NCBI GenBank assembly: GCA_965249785.1
Contig: CBDFMU010000005.1
Location: forward strand, 110,901-174,900
Length of the DNA stretch: 64,000 nucleotides
Reading direction: 5' to 3'
From: M3007 sp965249785
Lineage (GTDB): Bacteria; Bacteroidota; Bacteroidia; Chitinophagales; Saprospiraceae
Shown here: piece after piece, positions 18,367 to 27,001 of the stretch
Layout: each line of letters starts with the position of its first letter
Position numbering within the stretch: the stretch's first letter is position 1
Translations under genes and position numbers: made by a program
Notes under the pieces: generated by a model
The model's database searches: none
Told to the model about the DNA's origin: nothing
What the model saw: only the letters and a program-made list of their open reading frames with translations

Positions 18367-20646
18367 ATGAAAAAATCTACTTTCCCTATATCCAGCCTTT
18401 TAGTACTGGGTTGGTTGCTGGCTGCCACTTGCTCCATTTTCGCCCAAACGGGGATAATTAATGGTAAAATTTCTAATGATCTGACTGGCGAGGTGCTGGT
18501 TGGCAGTACCGTTACTATACAAGGCTCGGAAAGCCACACGCATTCTGATGAAACTGGCACGTTTCACATTCGGGGGTTATCGCCGGGTGCTTACACGCTC
18601 CAAGTAACTTTATTAGGTTTTGAGCCCCAAAATACTAGTGTTACTATAACGGATCAACCACTCGCACCACTAGTAATTCGATTAGTGCCCAAGTCACTTA
18701 ACCTCTCGGAAGTAACAGTGAATGACCAGCGCGACTTGGCCAAAACCATGACGGTTATTAGTAAAATTGACCTGGAATTGCGGCCAACCAAATCTTCGCA
18801 GGATATTTTGCGCATGGTACCGGGCCTGTTTACGGCACAACACGCGGGCGGTGGCAAGGCGGAACAAATTTATCTGCGCGGTTTCGACTGTGATCACGGC
18901 ACAGACATTCGCGTTTCGGTGGATGGTATGCCCGTGAATATGGTCAGTCATGCCCACGGCCAGGGCTATGCCGACCTGCACTTCCTGATCCCTGAAGTCA
19001 TTCAAAATGTGGACTTTAATAAAGGCCCGTACTATACCCGGCAGGGAGATTTTTGCACCGCCGGTTATGTAGATTTTAATACTCGTAATGCGCTCGATCA
19101 CAGCACGGTCAAACTGGAAGCCGGCGAATTCGATACTTATCGGGCCGTCGCGTTGATGGATCTTTTAGGCCATAATAACAACAACCAGAACGCTTATATA
19201 GCTTCGGAAATGTTGTTTACGAATGGCCCGTTTGAGAGTCCACAAAATTTTAGTCGGATCAATTTAATGGGTAAATACAATGGTCTGGTCGGTCGTGACC
19301 AAGTGCTGACGGTTTCAATGTCTACGATGTCCAGCAAGTGGGAAGCCTCGGGTCAAGTGCCAGATCGTGCCGTCAAAAGTGGCCTGATTAAACGCTTCGG
19401 GGCCATTGATGATACGGAAGGCGGTAATACGAATCGCAGTAATGTGAATATGCAGCTGCTTAAATCGTTTTCTAACGGCGATTTTCTAAAAAATCAAGTG
19501 TATTATGTACACAATCAATTTCAACTCTTCTCCAATTTCACTTTTTTCCTGAATGACCCGGTTAATGGCGACGAAATCCAACAGGTAGAACACCGTGATA
19601 TTTATGGCTATAAAGTGGCTTACAATTTCGACCGGGATGCTGGCAACACTACGCTGCGCACCGAAGTGGGTCTGAATATTCGGTATGATAAAACCAAAAA
19701 CACCGAATTATCCCACACTAAAAAGCGGCTCACTTTTCTCCGTTATTCCGCACTGGGCGACATCGACGAACTGAATGCCGCTCTATATGCCGACGAAATC
19801 TGGAAAATATCTAATCAGTTCACGATCAATGCCGGGCTACGTTTCGACCAATTTAGTTTTGGCTATGTCAATCAGTTAGATAGTTTATTCAGTCATCCAG
19901 TAGTGTACGCCAATGTGGCCAGTCCGAAACTGAACTTTTACTATAATCCTTCACCGGCGGTGCAGATTTATTTGAAATCCGGTATTGGTTTTCACTCTAA
20001 TGATGCGCGAGTAGTGGTGCCGCAGGACGGTCGCCAAATCCTGCCTCGCGCCTTTGGGGTTGACTTTGGTACTTTTATCAAACCGACACCGCGCCTGCTG
20101 CTTAATGTCGCAGTGTGGGGACTGGATTTGGAACAAGAATTCGTGTATGTCGGCGACGAGGCGGTAGTAGAACCCAGCGGCAAAACCCGCCGTTACGGAG
20201 TAGATTTTTCGGCGCGTTACCAAATAGTAGATTGGCTGTTTTTTGATGCCGATTTGAATTTCACGGTGCCGCGCAGCAAGGAGGATCCCGAAGGGGAGAA
20301 TTACATTCCGCTAGCCCCAACTTTTAGTAGTATTGGTGGGCTGACTACTAAATTCCGACATGGACTGAACGCTAGTTTACGCTATCGCTATATCGCTGAT
20401 CGGCCCGCTAATGAAGACAATACGGTCACTGCGCTCGGCTATTTTCTATTAGATGGCGGCGTAACTTTTACTAAACGGAAATACGAACTAGGCCTATCGT
20501 TTGAAAATCTATTAAATGTGGATTGGAATGAGGCGCAGTTTGATACGGAAAGCCGCTTATTTAATGAGCCTGCGCCAGTGTCGGAATTACACTATACACC
20601 TGGTACACCGTTTTTTATAAAGGGGAGTGTGTCGTTCTTTTTTTAA
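18367..20646 (+). CDS. TonB-dependent outer-membrane receptor with CarboxypepD-like N-terminus
   Basis: 759 residues. The signal peptide ends near residue 27 (TCSIFAQ). A CarboxypepD regulatory-like domain (about 28-112), a plug (about 125-240) and a 22-strand-type barrel to the terminal aromatic (KGSVSFFF) follow. The plug carries an unusual run GFDCDHGTDIRVSVDGMP and VSHAHGQGYADLHF, rich in Cys, Asp and His, which could bind metal. No SusD follows. Its His-rich upstream neighbour supports a metal or metal-complex substrate, but that is inferred. The frame is intact. Confidence 0.88.
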   Translation: MKKSTFPISSLLVLGWLLAATCSIFAQTGIINGKISNDLTGEVLVGSTVTIQGSESHTHSDETGTFHIRGLSPGAYTLQVTLLGFEPQNTSVTITDQPLAPLVIRLVPKSLNLSEVTVNDQRDLAKTMTVISKIDLELRPTKSSQDILRMVPGLFTAQHAGGGKAEQIYLRGFDCDHGTDIRVSVDGMPVNMVSHAHGQGYADLHFLIPEVIQNVDFNKGPYYTRQGDFCTAGYVDFNTRNALDHSTVKLEAGEFDTYRAVALMDLLGHNNNNQNAYIASEMLFTNGPFESPQNFSRINLMGKYNGLVGRDQVLTVSMSTMSSKWEASGQVPDRAVKSGLIKRFGAIDDTEGGNTNRSNVNMQLLKSFSNGDFLKNQVYYVHNQFQLFSNFTFFLNDPVNGDEIQQVEHRDIYGYKVAYNFDRDAGNTTLRTEVGLNIRYDKTKNTELSHTKKRLTFLRYSALGDIDELNAALYADEIWKISNQFTINAGLRFDQFSFGYVNQLDSLFSHPVVYANVASPKLNFYYNPSPAVQIYLKSGIGFHSNDARVVVPQDGRQILPRAFGVDFGTFIKPTPRLLLNVAVWGLDLEQEFVYVGDEAVVEPSGKTRRYGVDFSARYQIVDWLFFDADLNFTVPRSKEDPEGENYIPLAPTFSSIGGLTTKFRHGLNASLRYRYIADRPANEDNTVTALGYFLLDGGVTFTKRKYELGLSFENLLNVDWNEAQFDTESRLFNEPAPVSELHYTPGTPFFIKGSVSFFF

Positions 20647-20671
20647 TAGAGTTTTAGATGCTTTTCTCCTT

Positions 20672-20855
20672 AAATTTCGCAGCCTGCGTAGTTGCTTTAT
20701 CAGCAAACTTACGCAGGCAGGTCGAAATGCGTTCATTTGGCAATTGGCCTAATAGCCGTCGGGTTATACAGGTCCGTTGATTTCTCTGCACTTTTCTTCC
20801 ACTGAATAAATAATTTCTACTTGTATCGGGGCCTGCGCAATTCACTTGCGCAGGC
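20672..20855. repeat. Palindromic structures between TonB receptor and response regulator
   Basis: Two inverted repeats are present. Arms at about 20672-20696 and 20703-20729 share TTTCG and CCTGCGTA with their complements. A perfect 10-bp stem GCCTGCGCAA/TTGCGCAGGC lies at 20831-20855. No ORF is seen in this 450-bp gap. The stems could terminate the upstream plus-strand gene. Confidence 0.5.
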
Positions 20856-21036
20856 ATCCGAAAGTTTCATCTGGTACTTTCTCTAGCTTACTAGCCGTCT
20901 TACTAATCATCGCTTTCTACCCCAGCCGTTCGTGTTTCATTGACACAAATTTCTGGAAAAATATCTTTCGTCTTTCTGGACTACTAAACTCCGTAGTATA
21001 GTACTCACGCTGTCATAACAGGGTGTTTCATAGAAA

Positions 21037-21073
21037 AAGGGACAACTTGGCCATATCGGCCAAATTATCCCTT
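21037..21073 (-). terminator. Intrinsic terminator of the response-regulator operon
   Basis: AAGGGACAACTTGGCC (21037-21052) pairs with GGCCAAATTATCCCTT (21058-21073) with a 5-nt loop. On the minus strand the stem is followed by a T run (CCCTTTTTC). It lies 26 bp past the response-regulator stop. Confidence 0.7.
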
Positions 21074-21098
21074 AAAATGAAGGTTTTATGCGTTTTCC

Positions 21099-21827
21099 TT
21101 AATCAATCAATCCCAACCGGAGTGCTTTGGCGATCATGCCATGCAGCGTCCCCATTTCATCAGCCTCTACTAATTTAGTGCGAATAGTTTTGAGGTGAAA
21201 GTTAATTGTATGGACTTTCAGAGACTCTCCTTTACTGTTTTTCATTTGCGAAGCGACATTAGGAATATCGTAATCGCGCGAAAGCAGCCAAAGCACTTCC
21301 AGGTGGCGATCAGTGAGTTTGTATTTCCGCCTGCCTTCTGCCGCTTTTCCAATCCCGGTTACCAATATTCTGGAAGTTTCTTTACTAATGTATTTATCTC
21401 CGTCGATCACTTCGAGGATTGCTTCCACAATTGCTTCCCGGTAATTAACGATCTCCCGCTTTCCAATGTAGGCGGCAGCACCCGCCTGAAATGACCGGAG
21501 TATTTTGTCGGCGCGTACGGGATCAGCGTCATCTTCATCCCCGACCAGCATGATTATTTTTTGATCAGGGTACTTTTCCAGTATTTTTTTTACCAGCTCA
21601 ATGCCAAAGTCTGTCGGTCTGCCAACGAGTTTAAAAGACAAATCCATCAGGACTATATCTGGCCGAATCCTGCCGATTTTTTCCAGCATGAATTCGACAT
21701 TATAATCGTCTTCCATGTGGCTAATGCACAGAGAGAGTTGGAATTCTTTGTTGTCCTGCAAAAAGGCTGCTTTGGATAGAGAATCCAGATAAGCAGAGTC
21801 ATCATCAACGGCAATGAGTTTTATCAT
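21099..21827 (-). CDS. LuxR/NarL-type response regulator
   Basis: 242 residues. The receiver domain is at 1-135, with acidic pocket VDDD (8-10), phospho-acceptor Asp in DIVLMDLSF (about 62) and conserved Lys in AYIGKRE. A LuxR-type HTH occupies about 170-240 (LTDRHLEVLWLLSRDYDIPN, then VHTINFHLKTIRTKLV). The spacing is slightly unusual, with a six-residue insert (KNSKGESL) inside the HTH. It lies 18 bp downstream of the histidine kinase gene, so the two form a two-component system. The regulator is intact although its kinase is interrupted. Confidence 0.9.
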   Translation of the reverse strand: MIKLIAVDDDSAYLDSLSKAAFLQDNKEFQLSLCISHMEDDYNVEFMLEKIGRIRPDIVLMDLSFKLVGRPTDFGIELVKKILEKYPDQKIIMLVGDEDDADPVRADKILRSFQAGAAAYIGKREIVNYREAIVEAILEVIDGDKYISKETSRILVTGIGKAAEGRRKYKLTDRHLEVLWLLSRDYDIPNVASQMKNSKGESLKVHTINFHLKTIRTKLVEADEMGTLHGMIAKALRLGLID

Positions 21828-21845
21828 AATAAAAACATTAGTTTC

Positions 21846-23138
21846 TTATTGGACATCGGGAAAATCAGGCAAAGTTAATTTAATGGTGGTACCCTTGCCT
21901 TCCACTGAGTTAATATTTAATTTTCCATTAATTCTATTGGCTCTTACTTGCATATTGTGCAAACCAGACTGCTCTACGCTGGTAGAGGGAAAGCCTTTTC
22001 CCTGGTCTTCTATGGTTATTACGAGGCCCTGGTCGAAAAGATATTCAAACCGCAAACTCGTTATTTTCGGTTCGGTACTGGCATCAAATGCGTATTTTCT
22101 AATATTTGTAAAAGCTTCGGTGATAGTTGCTTCCAGTTCTTCGCGCAGCGTGGAAGAGAGCGGCAAATTCGGCAGATCATTCCAAAAAGTTGCATTGATC
22201 ACTGGCATTCTGGCTACTATTCCCACCCAAAGGTGCATTTCCGTAACAAAGTCCCGTAAAGAAGCCGAAGTTTTCCCGATCGCTTCGCCGTAGCCTATCT
22301 GCGCAAACAACTTGTTGATCAAATAGTTAATATCTTCAAAAGTTTTATTAGTTTTTTCTGGAACATTGTCAGCAATCTGGTTTTTCACTACCTGCAAAAA
22401 ATTCTTGACTATATCATGCCGCAGTAGGTACATCTGCTCTCTAAGGGTAGCGTTTTCTTTTTCTTTAAGGTAAGTAATTTCGTCAGCTTTTGCTTTCTCT
22501 TTCTCTCTAATATAAAAAAGTCTATTAGTACGGGCATTAATTAATGCAATAATAAGTAGAGCGATCAACAAACTAACCAGCGATATAGTAAGCCACATCT
22601 CCAGTTTTTGTTTCTTCATATTGGTATTGGTATTATCTATCCTGGTCTCAATTAGTTGAGGGAAATCTAGCTGTTCGCTTATTTCAGGGTTAGCGTCTTT
22701 GGATAAACGGTAGTATTTATTAGCCTGTTCTAATTCGCCTTTGTTATCATAAGCCTCTGCCAAATTAAAATACACATTCGTCAAATATTTTTTTGCGTTT
22801 GGAAATCGCGAGTAAATAGCTCTTGCCTGCTCAAAATATTTAATCACTTCGTCTGGATCAGAAGGATGTTTTCTCATTTCAATAACTCCTAGTGCCTCAT
22901 AAACTTGCCCTAAAAAAAGGCTATCAGGTCGGCGCATCCTTTGACCGAGCAACAGTGCCGTATCTAATCGCAAAGCAGCTTCGTCAAACTTTTCCTGGTC
23001 AATAAGATTTTGAGACAAACTATATTCTGTCTTTATTTTAGTAACCGTATCGTGGGTAATTGGAAATAAAGCCAAGCCTTTTTTACTAATTTCTACAACT
23101 TTATCTAACGAATCCAGGTTTTTATAAATAATAACCAT
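21846..23138 (-). pseudogene. TPR histidine kinase, C-terminal part, cut off by an IS
   Basis: 430 residues remain. TPR-like helices run from the first residue to about 170. A single membrane helix (WLTISLVSLLIALLIIALI) lies at about 193-212, then a coiled coil, a phospho-acceptor-like segment (YLLRHDIVKNFLQVV near 245) and a HATPase_c domain (N box EAFTNIRKYA, G1 DQGKGFP, GLHNMQVRAN). It starts abruptly inside a TPR with no signal peptide. The ATG at 23138 overlaps the target duplication of the IS at 23142-24492. Joining this part to the fragment at 24493-24817 restores one frame of about 538 codons. Confidence 0.85.
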
Positions 23139-23141
23139 ATT

Positions 23142-23163
23142 ATTACAATGGATCGTGAAAAAA
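23142..23163 (+). repeat. Left terminal inverted repeat of the IS
   Basis: Begins ATTACAATGGATCGTG. It matches the complement of 24471-24492 at 20 of 22 positions. Confidence 0.85.
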
Positions 23164-23199
23164 CCTGGGGTGTAGGGGTTGGTATGCTAGAATAAAAAA

Positions 23200-23240
23200 A
23201 GCGTGTATGTTTGGGTTACCACACCTAATGCATACACGCT
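23200..23240 (+). promoter_or_regulatory. Hairpin abutting the transposase start codon
   Basis: AGCGTGTATG (23200-23209) and CATACACGCT (23231-23240) form a perfect 10-bp stem with a 21-nt loop, ending directly at the ATG at 23241. In an mRNA entering from outside the IS it could hide the ribosome binding region, a known way of limiting transposase synthesis in other IS families. That function is inferred from position. Confidence 0.5.
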
Positions 23241-24470
23241 ATGACAGGAACACGAGATTCCCTGCTTGCAAATATCGGGGGAATAATCAAAACGGGAGCA
23301 ATAAAGCGCCGGATTTTGCAGACGATACTTCCGCTGCTGTTCACCTTGCCTCAACGGCACAACCTCAAACAGGTGGCCAGGTGGAGCGGGTATAACGAGG
23401 GCACTATCCACAATTGGTATGGTCGCTTTCTTGGCTTGGAGCAGTTCAACCGCTCGTTGATTGACTGGCACGGATCAGGGGACTTGGTGACCATTTTTGA
23501 TCCCTGTTTTATGTCCAAGAGTGGCAAATGTACGCCGGGGATTGACTGGCGATGGTCAGGGCAGGCACAAGCACCCAAGCGGGGCATAGAGATTGGCAGT
23601 TTTGCGGTAGGGGATGTGGGGCACCATACTGCGTTCCACCTGCACGCAGAACTAACGCCTTCGGGTGCCGATTTGAAGGACGCAGGCAAGAACCTGATGG
23701 CCTACTATGTTGACCTGGTGGGCAAAAGAGCGGGCGATATCCTGCATTTTGGAGGTGTTTTGGCCGGTGACGGCTATTTTGGGGTCTCCACATTTGTCAA
23801 CCCGGTGGTGGGCATGGGCATCACGGTGATCAGTTGTCTGAAGGCTAATGCAGCACTCCACTATGCGCCCGTGGAGGTGGTGGGCAAAAGGCCCAAGGGT
23901 CGACCGGCTCGAAAGGGCACAAAGATCAAGTGGGATAATGTGGACGAGGCCAGGTTGCCTGTCGTTTATGCAGACGAAGAAAAGCGGGTGCGGAGTGCGG
24001 AGGTGTGGGTGAAGTGCCTCCGCCGGGTCGTCCGTTTAGTCGCGGTGGAATACCTGAAAGAGGACGGAAGTTTGCAGAACCGAAAACTGTACTTCTGCAC
24101 CGGCACGGACAAGGCGTGGGACTGGATATTGGAACGCTACGGCATCCGTTTCCAAATCGAGTTTCTTTTCCGCGACGCCAAGCAGTTCCTGGGCCTCGCC
24201 CATTGCCAGAGCACCGATCAAACCAAAATCGAAAACCACGTCAACCTCGCTTTGACGGCCTTATCGGTGGCCAAGGTGACGCACTGGCTGCCCGTTCCAA
24301 AAGAAGAAAGAGGGCCGTTTTCAATGGCAGAACTGAAAATGTATTATCACAACCTGGACATGCTCGAACGATTTTCGTACGCCTTGGGACTAGACCCAAC
24401 CCACACAAAAAATAACCCTAAAATCAGAGAACTCTTATTCTCAACATGTTATACCCAGTGGGTAGCCTGA
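23241..24470 (+). CDS. IS4-superfamily DDE transposase
   Basis: 409 residues with an RNase H-like DDE core. First Asp is in LVTIFDPCFMSKSG (about 92), second in GGVLAGDGYFGVS (about 175), and the Glu lies in the YREK signature YGIRFQIEFLFRDAK (Y-x2-R-x3-E-x6-K, about 297-311). An N-terminal HTH-like segment is visible (LKQVARWSGYNEGTIHNWYG). The gene ends one base before the right inverted repeat. No frameshift, so the element should be able to move. Confidence 0.92.
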   Translation: MTGTRDSLLANIGGIIKTGAIKRRILQTILPLLFTLPQRHNLKQVARWSGYNEGTIHNWYGRFLGLEQFNRSLIDWHGSGDLVTIFDPCFMSKSGKCTPGIDWRWSGQAQAPKRGIEIGSFAVGDVGHHTAFHLHAELTPSGADLKDAGKNLMAYYVDLVGKRAGDILHFGGVLAGDGYFGVSTFVNPVVGMGITVISCLKANAALHYAPVEVVGKRPKGRPARKGTKIKWDNVDEARLPVVYADEEKRVRSAEVWVKCLRRVVRLVAVEYLKEDGSLQNRKLYFCTGTDKAWDWILERYGIRFQIEFLFRDAKQFLGLAHCQSTDQTKIENHVNLALTALSVAKVTHWLPVPKEERGPFSMAELKMYYHNLDMLERFSYALGLDPTHTKNNPKIRELLFSTCYTQWVA

Positions 24471-24492
24471 TTCTTTCACGAACCATTGTAAT
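24471..24492 (+). repeat. Right terminal inverted repeat of the IS
   Basis: Ends ACGAACCATTGTAAT, the imperfect complement of the left end, and is followed by the target duplicate TATT. Confidence 0.85.
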
Positions 24493-24817
24493 TATTTCGT
24501 GCCTCGAAAATGGATGACACCAGAACAACCATGACCACGGCGGCCATGTTTTCTTTTATTCTATCAATACATTCTAGGAGGCGCATCTTTGATAAAGGAT
24601 TGAGCACCTCGCCATTTATCAAGGTTTCATGCGCTATTTTTTCTTCCAGTTCATAGAATTCGAGGCGGCCATCTGCCTCGTTTCTGTTCTCGTTAAAGGC
24701 TTGCAGAATTTCTGCAATGTCCGCAGTTTGACTTCGGAATGTTGGAGCAAAATCAATAGTTTCCATGTCTTTAAAATGTAGGGTAATTATTTCAGGATAA
24801 AGGTAAGGGCCACCCAT
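24493..24817 (-). pseudogene. TPR histidine kinase, N-terminal part, separated by the IS
   Basis: About 107 codons from ATG 24817 (or ATG 24766) reading helical sequence such as ADIAEILQAFNENRNEADGR and MRLLECIDRIKENMAAVV, up to SIFEARN at the IS edge. The open frame runs a few codons into the IS. After removal of the IS and one TATT copy, codon AAT joins ATG GTT ATT ATT of the kinase at 23138 in frame, rebuilding a TPR helix pair (FEARNMVIIYKNLDSLDKVV). No signal peptide is visible, so the sensor region may be cytoplasmic or the true start is elsewhere. Confidence 0.75.
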
Positions 24818-24931
24818 CCTGACAAAATAAAACCTACTTAAAGTAGTGGTAACAAACCCCTGACGTATGCTAACGAGTCAAGGAAAACACAAGTTCCAAC
24901 CGATAAATATTATTTTCTATCTATATCAGTA

Positions 24932-26902
24932 TCAAATTTTTCCTCGCCCCGCCATCTCCATAAAAAACTCAAACGCTCCTGGATTCCGTACTGAACCCAA
25001 ATTCACTGCTTTTTCTATTGGTTTGCCCTGCAATATCCGCTTCACCGGCAGTTCCAGTTTTTTTCCACTAATGGTATATGGAATTTCCGGCACCAGAAAA
25101 ATGGCGTCCGGCACATGGCGTGGTGAATAATCGGTGCGCAATTGCTTATTAATTTTCTTTTTCAAGTCCTCCGTCCATTCAAAACCCGCTTTTATGGCTA
25201 CGAATAACGGCATAAATGACTCACCGTCAGCCCTTTCCAAGTTCACGATCAGGCTATCTTGTATTTCCGGCAATTGCTCCACCGAGCGATAAATTTCGCT
25301 GGTGCCAATACGAATGCCCTGCCGATTGAGTGTCGCGTCGGAGCGGCCCAGAATAACCAATGAATCACGCGGCGTGATGCGCAGCCAGTCACCATGCCGC
25401 CAAATGCCGGGATATTCCTCGAAATAACTGGCCGTATATTTAGAAAAATCCGGGTCGTTCCAAAAAAATACTGGCATACAAGGCATTGGCTGGGTGATCA
25501 CCATTTCGCCCACTTCATCTAATAAAGGCTGGCCTTGTTCATCAAAAGATTGCATCGCACAACCGAGCGTACGGCACTGAATTTCCCCTTCATAGACGGG
25601 CAGCAGCGGATTACCACCCACAAAAGCCGTACACACATCGGTGCCGCCGCTCATCGAAGTCAGCCACACATCCGGTTTTACTTGCTCATAAATCCAGTCA
25701 AAACCTTCTGGCGGCAGCGGCGAACCTGTAGACCCAATAGAACGCAAAGCAGATAAATCCAACTCCCGCGGCACCACACCCGCTTTCATACAGGCCAGCA
25801 CATAAGCCGCACTCACGCCAAAGTGCTGTAAACCAGTACGTTCGGCCAACTGCCAGAGCACCTGCATATTGGGGTAACCAGGACTGCCATCGTACAGGAC
25901 AATGCTTGCGCCCGCTAATAGAGTGGCTTGCAGAAAATTCCACATCATCCAGCCCGTGGTGGTGAACCAAAAAAATCGTTCGCCGGGCTGCACATCGTTG
26001 TGAAAATGCACGTATTTAAGGTGTTCCAACAACATCCCGCCGTGCGAATGGGTGATTGCTTTGGGCGTACCCGTCGTGCCCGAAGAATATAGTACCCAGA
26101 TCGGATGATTGAACGGCACCGGCGTAAATTCGAGCGGCGCATTCGTCTTTAAGGTGGCCATAGCCCACGAGGTAGTATTCTCCCAATTACCAATGGCTTC
26201 CGGTAAATATGGAATCACGACGGTCGCCAATAAAGTGGGCAGGTTGCGTTGCAATTGTTGCACCTCTGCCGTTTTATCGAAGGTTTTGCCGCCGTAACGA
26301 TAGCCGTTTACGGCAATCAAAACCTTCGGCTCGATCTGCGCAAAACGTTCCAGCACACTGCCCGCCCCAAAATCAGGCGACGCGCTCGACCAAATCGCAC
26401 CCAATGAAATAGTGGCCAGCCAAGCCACCGTCGCCTCCGGAATATTGGGCAAAAAACCTACCACCCTATCCCCTACCCCAATGCCCAATTCTCGCAAATA
26501 CGCGGCCAGCGCAGCTACCTGTTCCCGCAATTCTCGCCAACTAATTTCTTTTAAATCAATGCTTTCCGATTGAAAAAGAATAGCGGGCCGTTCGTCGGTG
26601 TAATTTCTGAAAATATGTTCAGCGTAATTCAACGTTGCCCCTTCAAACCAACGCGCGTGGGGCATCGTCCCCTGCAAAACGGCTCCGTGCCGCGTATAAC
26701 TTTTCACCTCAAAATAATCCCACACCGACTGCCAAAAAGCCTCCACTTCTTCCACCGACCATTGCCAGACGGCATGATAATCGACAAAATCCAGCCCATA
26801 ACGTGAGTCATCACGCAGCCAATCCAGATAGCGGCGCAGATGCGAAGCGTTTTGGAAAGCGGCGGTGGGTTGCCAAAGGATTTTTTTCACATCAACACTC
26901 AT
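24932..26902 (-). CDS. aacS: Acetoacetate--CoA ligase
   Basis: 656 residues, normal for acetoacetyl-CoA synthetase of the ANL adenylating superfamily. Visible are the acetyl-CoA synthetase-type N-terminus (ARWFEGATLNYAEHIF), the P-loop-like YSSGTTGTPKAITHSHGG at 272-289, GIRIGTSEIYR, and the A10 lysine in PYTISGKKLELPVKRIL near the C-terminus. It converts acetoacetate plus ATP and CoA to acetoacetyl-CoA. It lies just downstream of fumarylacetoacetase on the same strand, which releases acetoacetate, so it would funnel the product of tyrosine breakdown to central metabolism. Confidence 0.93.
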   Translation of the reverse strand: MSVDVKKILWQPTAAFQNASHLRRYLDWLRDDSRYGLDFVDYHAVWQWSVEEVEAFWQSVWDYFEVKSYTRHGAVLQGTMPHARWFEGATLNYAEHIFRNYTDERPAILFQSESIDLKEISWRELREQVAALAAYLRELGIGVGDRVVGFLPNIPEATVAWLATISLGAIWSSASPDFGAGSVLERFAQIEPKVLIAVNGYRYGGKTFDKTAEVQQLQRNLPTLLATVVIPYLPEAIGNWENTTSWAMATLKTNAPLEFTPVPFNHPIWVLYSSGTTGTPKAITHSHGGMLLEHLKYVHFHNDVQPGERFFWFTTTGWMMWNFLQATLLAGASIVLYDGSPGYPNMQVLWQLAERTGLQHFGVSAAYVLACMKAGVVPRELDLSALRSIGSTGSPLPPEGFDWIYEQVKPDVWLTSMSGGTDVCTAFVGGNPLLPVYEGEIQCRTLGCAMQSFDEQGQPLLDEVGEMVITQPMPCMPVFFWNDPDFSKYTASYFEEYPGIWRHGDWLRITPRDSLVILGRSDATLNRQGIRIGTSEIYRSVEQLPEIQDSLIVNLERADGESFMPLFVAIKAGFEWTEDLKKKINKQLRTDYSPRHVPDAIFLVPEIPYTISGKKLELPVKRILQGKPIEKAVNLGSVRNPGAFEFFMEMAGRGKI

Positions 26903-26933
26903 AAATCATGTAATCTGCATTCGTCAATCTTTT

Positions 26934-27001
26934 GAGGATTTGAATATTGGAGGATGCGAGGATTTGATCGAATCCTCGCATCCTCTAATATTCAAATCCT
27001 C
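26934..27001. repeat. Long perfect-type palindrome between fahA and aacS
   Basis: Arms of 31 bp (26934-26964 and 26971-27001) match with one mismatch around a 6-nt loop. The arm begins GAGGATTTGAATATTGGAGG. It abuts the fahA stop codon directly. There is no T run on the minus side, so it looks like a mobile repeat rather than a simple terminator. Related arms occur at 54931-55016 and 61257-61290. Confidence 0.75.

Larger units (their letters stand above)
23142..24492 (+). mobile_element. Intact IS4-superfamily insertion sequence, 1351 bp
   Basis: It has 22-bp terminal inverted repeats (23142-23163 and 24471-24492) with two mismatches, consensus ATTACAATGGWTCGTGAAAR followed by AA. They are flanked by the 4-bp direct repeat TATT (23138-23141 and 24493-24496). 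One transposase gene fills the element. A 4-bp duplication is like IS701-type relatives, but the family is not assigned firmly. It is inserted in a histidine kinase gene, and the near-perfect ends and intact transposase suggest a recent event. Confidence 0.9.
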
